64,000 bases of DNA from contig CM059557.1 in NCBI GenBank assembly GCA_030386875.1, positions 63,132,514 to 63,196,513 of the forward strand, given 5' to 3'. The notes under the pieces were generated by a model. It worked only from the letters and a program-made list of their open reading frames with translations. It had not been told where the DNA came from and did no database searches. Every line of letters begins with the position of its first letter. Within the stretch, counting starts at the first letter, position 1. A program made the position numbers and the translations under genes. This DNA comes from Morinoia aosen. Taxonomy: Eukaryota > Arthropoda > Malacostraca > Amphipoda > Talitridae. Of this stretch, positions 58,970-64,000 are shown in pieces.

Positions 58970-61800
58970 TCAGAATCTATAGTTCCTTAGCTCATAATTA
59001 TTCGTTGGGACAAGCGGTAACAAATACTTATTAAAAGATATGTCATCGTTAAAAAGGAACCTACGAGCTAGTTTTAATAAAAACAATCTGTATATACCGT
59101 CAAATTGAAGTAATTCTAATGCTTTGTACATGCTGGTTGTGTGAACTTCAGGTTCATGGATATTATATTGCACTTTAAGAATTGCACGCAGAATTTTATT
59201 CATCAGGATTGAGACTTTTGACCTAGCACTGGGTGGCCCACCGCCCCACAGCTCAACACAGTAAATTACACGTGGGTGGACAAGGCTTTAGTAGATGCTC
59301 CTAAGGGAGCACATTGGCAGTTTCCTAGAGAGGCAATGAAACATGCCAAGAACACTGCTCAACTTACCACAGACATGCGATATGTGATGGCCAAAAGTTA
59401 ACTTCGAATCAAGGAATACGCCAAGATATTTAAATTCAGTCACCCACTCTAGTTTAACATTATTGAAAAAAATGTCTGGAAGGATTGGGCTGTATCTGGT
59501 TGTAATTAGCATGAGCTTTGTTTTTTTCTCATGGGGCACAAGTCTGTTCAGCTGAAGCCAGTTTGTCAATCGTATCAAAAAATCCTTAACTCTTTGAACT
59601 GCATTTGCAAAATTGTCGTCACTCACATAAAATACTGCATCGTCAGCAAATAGGGCACACTTAACATCAGGCAGTGAGGCTATATCATTAACGAAGACGT
59701 TAAAAAGAAATGGGCCAAGAGTAGATCCTTGCGGGACGCCAAGCAAAACAGGCTGATCAGACGAGGACGAGTTACCACATGCAACATATTGGGCGCGACC
59801 AGTCAGATTTGACCTCATCAACTCGAGTGAACGCCCAGCAACTCCATAAGCCTCGAGCTTCGTGATCAAGAGAACCGGGTCAATTGTGTCAAACGCCTTA
59901 CGAAGGTCTAAAAACAGGCAGATAGTGAATATTCTTTTGTTGAGAGCTGCAAGACAATCCGAAACTACTGACAATATTGCGGTCGATGTTGACGAACCTT
60001 TTTTAAAACCAAACTGGAAGTGAGTTAAAATACCACACGAATTAAAATAGGAGCTGAGACGTTTGTAAATAACATTTTCAAACACCCTATTAAAAACAGA
60101 CAGAGTAGATATTGGCAATAGTTCCCCGTTATATTAGGGTCACCACACTTAAAAACGGGTACAACTCTCGCTCGTTTTAAAATGCTTGGATAAACACCAC
60201 TCTCAATACATCGGTTAATTATACCAGCAAAAGTGTCCGATATAAAAGGCAACAATTCAAACAAGACCGAAGGGTCTAAGTCGCCATGGTGAAACTTCTT
60301 ATGTTTAAAATCAGCCACTATGGATTTTATTTCACTTGAAGAGACCATATAAAAGTTATAACCGACGCTCACTCCAGGTATGCCAGTCAAAACATTTAGG
60401 GTGCGCGGAGGCATGCTTCCGGTTAATTCCATAACGAATTGGGTGAAATAGTCATTAAACACGCGCGCCACATCACTTGGGCAACCAATTACAACACCCC
60501 GATCCCCAACCAAAGTAATGTTAGAGTCTCTGTTTGAGCGTCCCATGAGTTCATTCAGTATCCGCCAAGTCTTCCTTGGATCATTGCCATTCAATTTAAT
60601 TTTCTTAATATGGTAAATTTCCTCAGCTAGTTTAATTACAGTCCTTAGAGTGTTCAGAAACCATTTATAATATGAGTGACTAATAATGTCTCTGCGGTAC
60701 CTATTAAATAGGTTATTACGTTTACGAATGAGAGATTTTAGGTCCCGCGTGATCCATGGAGAGGGTTTCGACCGCTTATTAATTAATTTACTCACTACCG
60801 GGCAACTATTGTTATATTCCTGCATGATTGAGTGGATGAACTGAGACATGGCTACATCAGGGTTATCCCGCACAATCACCCCTAGGTCAAGCTCACTAAC
60901 ACGGCGTACGAATGCTAGCTTCCTTGCCTGACTGATCAGTCGGTAAGTTACCGGGATCATGGGCTCTAGAGTATCAGGTTTAAAAATTACGTAGGGCAAC
61001 ATATGATCAGCCAGCTCATAATCACAAACACCAGTCGCAATTGTACCGGTAAGACTAAAATTTACCCAGATGTGGTCAATGAGACTATATCTTGTAAGCC
61101 CGCGACATTTACTGATTCTCGTGGGCTTCGAGATGAGAGGGTGGAAGTTTAACGCAGCCATCATTTGAATAAAATTCTCAATAGTACTAAGATAAAATGG
61201 GTTGAATAAATTCATGTTAAGGTCACCGCAAACAAGAATGTTAGCCTCTGATGCGAATGTAGATGCAATGAAATCAGCAAAAAACTCATTGAAAACTGAG
61301 ATGTCTAGACTCGGGGGCCTATACACACAGCACACGTCCACTGGAACTCCATTGATCTCAACCCTAAAGACCATAATCTCACCAACTGCATAGAGCCGCG
61401 ATACATCAGCATTGATTGTAATGGCAAGAAAATCACGGAAGAAAACACAGATCCCCCCTCCACTGCGATTACGGTTAAGACAGACCTTACGGTACCCCTC
61501 AATCATGAAGCAATCCTGCACATTGTCATCAAGCCTGGACTCAGTAATAACTATGATGGCAAAACGAAAGGAAAGAGTACTAAGGAATGCCTGCAGGTGA
61601 CAAAAGTTCCGCGGAAGACTCCAAATGTTAACACACAATATAGCAAATGCATTGCATCCCATTAATGCCCAGCGACTTTCAAGATCATCAATGGTTCCAA
61701 GAGAACAATGAACACTTACTATTTCATCAAATCGGTCAAAGAACACAAAATCAGGAATATCCTCCTCAGCACTAACAGGACTAGACATCACAATCAGCAT
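58970..61800 (-). pseudogene. LINE ORF2: endonuclease and reverse transcriptase, broken at two places
   Basis: ATG at 61800. Endonuclease motifs are complete: VNIWSL, ITESRLDD, GGGICVFF, VYRPPS, CGDLNMNL, LIDHIWVN and LADHMLPYV. The RT frame is lost near 60115-60120 by a one-base indel at the N-Y-x-P-I-S motif. The next frame (60118-59288) has LFLDLRKAFDTIDPVL, LGVPQGSTLGPFLF and FADD, then a TAA at 59288-59290. The same frame carries on to 58970 (SLVHPRVIYCVELWG...). Correcting the two lesions would give about 944 codons. It nicks DNA and reverse-transcribes the LINE RNA. ORF1 ends 21 bp upstream of the ATG. Confidence 0.92.
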
Positions 61801-61820
61801 GTACTAGATTCACAAACGGA

Positions 61821-63293
61821 TTAGCATTTAACTGAGACAAGAACCGGGGCCGCAACCGGATCATCCGCAAGAACAACAGACGACGCGGGTGCCGCGCCGG
61901 CAGCAGATACATTCAACGATACCACGCCGCTGGAAGAAGCAGCAGCACCTGAAGAGGAGGCAGCAGGACCAGGAGCTGAAGTAGACACAGCTTCCTTCAA
62001 TTTCTCAAGATCCTTCACAGTGTTGACAACGTGGGGTTTCATACGGCTCTCAACACGGCAATAGATCGAGCCAGATCTGCTAAACACTCTCGATATAGAG
62101 GGTAGAGTCCGCTTGGCCACACGCACTTTGTAAAGTAGTTCTGAGCGTGCTCGTGTCAGATACTCATTAGCAAAAATACCACCAGGTCTCTTCAACTTGA
62201 TTTCCCTCAAGACCCGCAGCATGGTGTATTTATCACGGTACTCCACCCGCAGATGCTTGGACTCACGACCGACAACCACCGCCGAGATGACATCTAAGTC
62301 AGCGACCAATCGAGGAATAGCCCCGTTGATCATGGCAGACACAAGGTCAACCATCTGAGACCTCTCACCCGCACCAGAGCGACGGGACTGGGCGATGGCT
62401 GCATCGACGAGAGATCCATCCCCTCAGCATTAAAACATTAGACAAGCCATCCTGTTGAACTTGGTCGACATCAACCGAGAGCCGGTCGATCGACACTAGC
62501 GCTGAGGACGGCAGAGAAGAGGGAGCCGCAGATGGCAGCGGACCAGAACCGGAAACCACGGCTGCCCTGTACGAGTCAGGAGAGCCCAAACCTTTCACTG
62601 TTGCACTAAGTTGATCAGACTGGGACTGAAGCTTTTTGATGGAATCAATAGTTTTTTAAGCTTTGAAAATAAGGAACTCAACTGATGGGTGAAAATCTCG
62701 TCGAACGAGCGCAAGTCATCCACAGTAGGAGATGAGGGGAGTTCATCATTCAACACACTGCACGGGCTAGCTCCACTCGCAGTAGCACCGCCGGTAATTT
62801 TGGAGCCTCTCTTTGGACGCCCACGAGATCGCTTCCCAGCAGTTGGTTGACCAGGGCGAGTCTTCCCCGGCTGTGAATTCCGGAGACAAGTCAGCTGAGA
62901 CATGAGGCTCTCCATCCGACACACGTCCTCGTCGAAACCAAGGTCAGTGTCACTCCAGTCAGAATCCAGGGAGTCTCGCTCGATCCGATGCGCCGCGGAA
63001 TGCGCCATTAAACTGGCACCACAGACGCCACCGAGGTCCCGTAGGCAGTAATTACACTCTTTTTGGCAAATACGTTGAAGACGTGCAGGCTCGCAAACAA
63101 AATCCTGTAAAGCCTGGGTTGATCTGAAACACACTTTACCAGCCACGTCTCCCGCCAGTAAAACGTGGTAGAGGGAACAGTGAAAATTTATAATTATAAT
63201 TACATAATACAAAATGAAGCAAAATGAATAATAACAATTCAGACAATAAGAATAAATTTGTTGGTATTCCCATTTGGACGCAAATGGAAACAC
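61821..63293 (-). pseudogene. LINE ORF1, broken by frameshifts
   Basis: The likely start is ATG 63008 (MAHSAAHRIERDSLDSDWSD), though the frame is open further upstream through a Cys-rich segment (CQKECNYCLRDLGGVC). A basic, Pro/Gly-rich stretch (GKRSRGRPKRGSKITGG) and a helical region follow. Indels near 62600-62660 and 62405 separate the frames (62598-62365, then 62354-61821). The last frame carries the CR1-type ORF1 domain: FANEYLTRARSELLYKVRVA, then KR, followed by an Ala/Ser-rich tail to TAA 61821. ORF1 protein binds the element RNA. Confidence 0.75.
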
Positions 63294-63700
63294 ATATTAC
63301 AGAGGTGGTGTTCTCAGATGGCCAAATTCGTCAACCGCATAATTTACTGCAAGACATCAATAGAATAACTTTATCAAATAATTTTACAGTTTGTATACGT
63401 TTATATACGTCTAATGCACGCACATGAATTATTTAGGGGCTAATAACTTACTTGGAAACTCCGCCATAGTGACTTCAAAATGGCGGGATGGCGACAGCAA
63501 CGCACACAGCAACCACCTTCTACGAAACCTTGTTGCCTACTGACTGCGTGGGCGGTAAAACTTCGCTTGATTTTTTTTCCTACAATCTGATGAACTGGAC
63601 GCTTCGGTCTATCTGAGTTTCAGACGGTATGCTTTCATATTTTATTTACATGAAATTTTTATTTTTTAAGGATGAATTCGTCCAGTTGGGCAGTAAAGGG
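63294..63700. other. piggyBac right subterminal region with no gene
   Basis: Contains no credible frame. It includes GGATGAATTCGTCC (63671), matching a left-side subterminal palindrome, and ends in the right terminal repeat. Confidence 0.6.
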
Positions 63701-63820
63701 TTAGAACGTACCAAAATTCGGCGTTGTAGGCTACCGTCGTACCAAATGTACAACAGAGTGGTATTTGGAGCAGATCGTACCAAATTTGTACGAACGTACC
63801 AATTTCGGCAGCCCTGAATT

Positions 63821-64000
63821 TACTGATGCGTGTGCCAGTTTTTGCAGGCCTTCCACGCTCGTCAATCTTTGTACCCTGGGCTGGCATGTATTTTACCCTA
63901 GAATGCTTCTTGATTACCTTAGAAAATATAAATGAGGGCAATCTAATAATTACCGTATAGTCTTTAAATAAAGCCAGTACTATTATAGTACTGGCTTTGC
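63821..64000 (-). pseudogene. Upstream half of an ORF split by hAT copy B; runs off the window
   Basis: The minus-strand frame is open from the window edge through RLPSFIFSKVIKKHSRVKYM and PAQGTKIDERGRPAKTGTRI to the hAT boundary. With the transposon and one target copy removed it continues in the same frame at 54233-54069. The composition (basic, Pro/Gly turns) looks like protein rather than random frame. No family recognised; it could be a host exon or an older transposon ORF. Confidence 0.4.
63970..63998. repeat. Perfect 13-bp palindrome with 3-base loop
   Basis: AAAGCCAGTACTA at 63970-63982 pairs with TAGTACTGGCTTT at 63986-63998. The sequence is cut by the window end, so larger arms may exist outside. 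Confidence 0.85.

Larger units (their letters stand above)
57850..63293 (-). mobile_element. CR1/Jockey-type LINE nested in piggyBac
   Basis: On the minus strand: ORF1 (about 63008 to 61821), ORF2 (61800 to 58970) and a 3' region of about 1.1 kb made of imperfect tandem repeats. The boundaries are approximate, as no clear target duplication was found. It interrupts the piggyBac 5' region between the transposase start and the right terminal repeat. It differs from the LINE at 21717-26269 in ORF2 sequence and 3' end but shares the ORF1 domain type. Confidence 0.8.
55221..63700 (-). mobile_element. piggyBac transposon, 8.5 kb, with a nested LINE
   Basis: Terminal repeat CCCTTTACCGCCCAA at the left and CCCTTTACTGCCCAA inverted at the right (14 of 15). 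Flanked by TTAG at 55217-55220 and 63701-63704, a variant of the piggyBac TTAA target. Subterminal GGACGAATTCGTCC-type palindromes lie near both ends (55358 and 63671). The transposase is on the minus strand at 55727-57516. A LINE of about 5.4 kb separates it from the right end. hAT copy A preserves the matching unfilled site (CTTTAAAACGTACC near 2772-2785). Confidence 0.93.
54236..63816 (-). mobile_element. hAT transposon, copy B, carrying a nested piggyBac and LINE
   Basis: Ends CAGGGCTGCCGAAATTTTTT (left) and the inverse of CAGGGCTGCCGAAATTGG (right). Flanks share TACTGAT (54227-54233 and 63821-63827), offset from the ends by two bases on the left (54234-54235) and four on the right, a likely degraded 8-bp duplication. 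Subterminal CGTACCA motifs occur on both sides. Without the piggyBac insertion (55221-63700) and one TTAG, about 1.1 kb of hAT remains, collinear with copy A at 1316-2891. Confidence 0.85.

Noticed and set aside
61202-61600. Short frames antisense to the second LINE ORF2
   Set aside because: Shadows of a well-supported coding frame.
1-64000. CRISPR array or bacterial/phage defence system
   Set aside because: No spaced direct repeats of the right kind, no prokaryotic operons or ribosome-binding sites; all content is eukaryotic transposon sequence.

Overview
The window is repeat-rich eukaryotic DNA, most likely from an arthropod and probably an insect. The gene content is almost entirely transposable elements of metazoan type (Gypsy and BEL/Pao LTR elements, CR1/Jockey-type LINEs, hAT, piggyBac, PIF/Harbinger, a Mutator-like element, a tRNA-derived SINE). 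There is a short degenerate (TTAGG)n tract, the usual arthropod telomere motif. I found no rRNA gene, no free-standing tRNA gene, no CRISPR array and no intact host gene. The only possible host exon is an open frame on the minus strand at the right edge, split by a transposon.

Left part (1-18288). A mariner-like end (1-226) is followed by a 1.6-kb hAT copy (1316-2891) that carries a 662-bp insertion. Next comes a complete 9.8-kb Gypsy element on the minus strand (4114-13901), with 204-bp LTRs, an ATAA target duplication, a tRNA-Ser primer site, a polypurine tract, gag with a U UUU UUA frameshift site, pol, and two extra small ORFs. Its LTRs differ at only 2 of 204 positions, yet gag-pol holds about seven lesions. 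A region bounded by inverted 21-bp minisatellites follows (16577-17722).

Middle part (18289-31424). A 13.1-kb PIF/Harbinger element is defined by matching terminal repeats and TAA duplications. Its plus-strand transposase is broken (18549-19873). Later insertions have swollen it: a nearly full CR1-like LINE (21717-26269), a 690-bp foldback (28047-28735) and a SINE (30017-30315).

Right-middle part (31428-54068). A decayed BEL/Pao element runs on the plus strand and is split into two blocks (36430-38700 and 50583-53150). The 12 kb between them is filled with other elements: a Mutator-like transposase, two copies of a 583-bp MITE (the second lies inside the right block), an inverted repeat around a TTAGG-like tract, a TTAA-flanked MITE, two Harbinger derivatives, a 1.16-kb foldback carrying an HTH coding piece, and several tandem repeats.

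Right part (54069-64000). A three-level nest is readable: a CR1/Jockey LINE inside a piggyBac element, inside a hAT element, which itself splits an older open frame. The hAT copy at 1316-2891 supplies the pre-insertion site for the piggyBac insertion. No genes act together in a host pathway here; the content records successive transposition.
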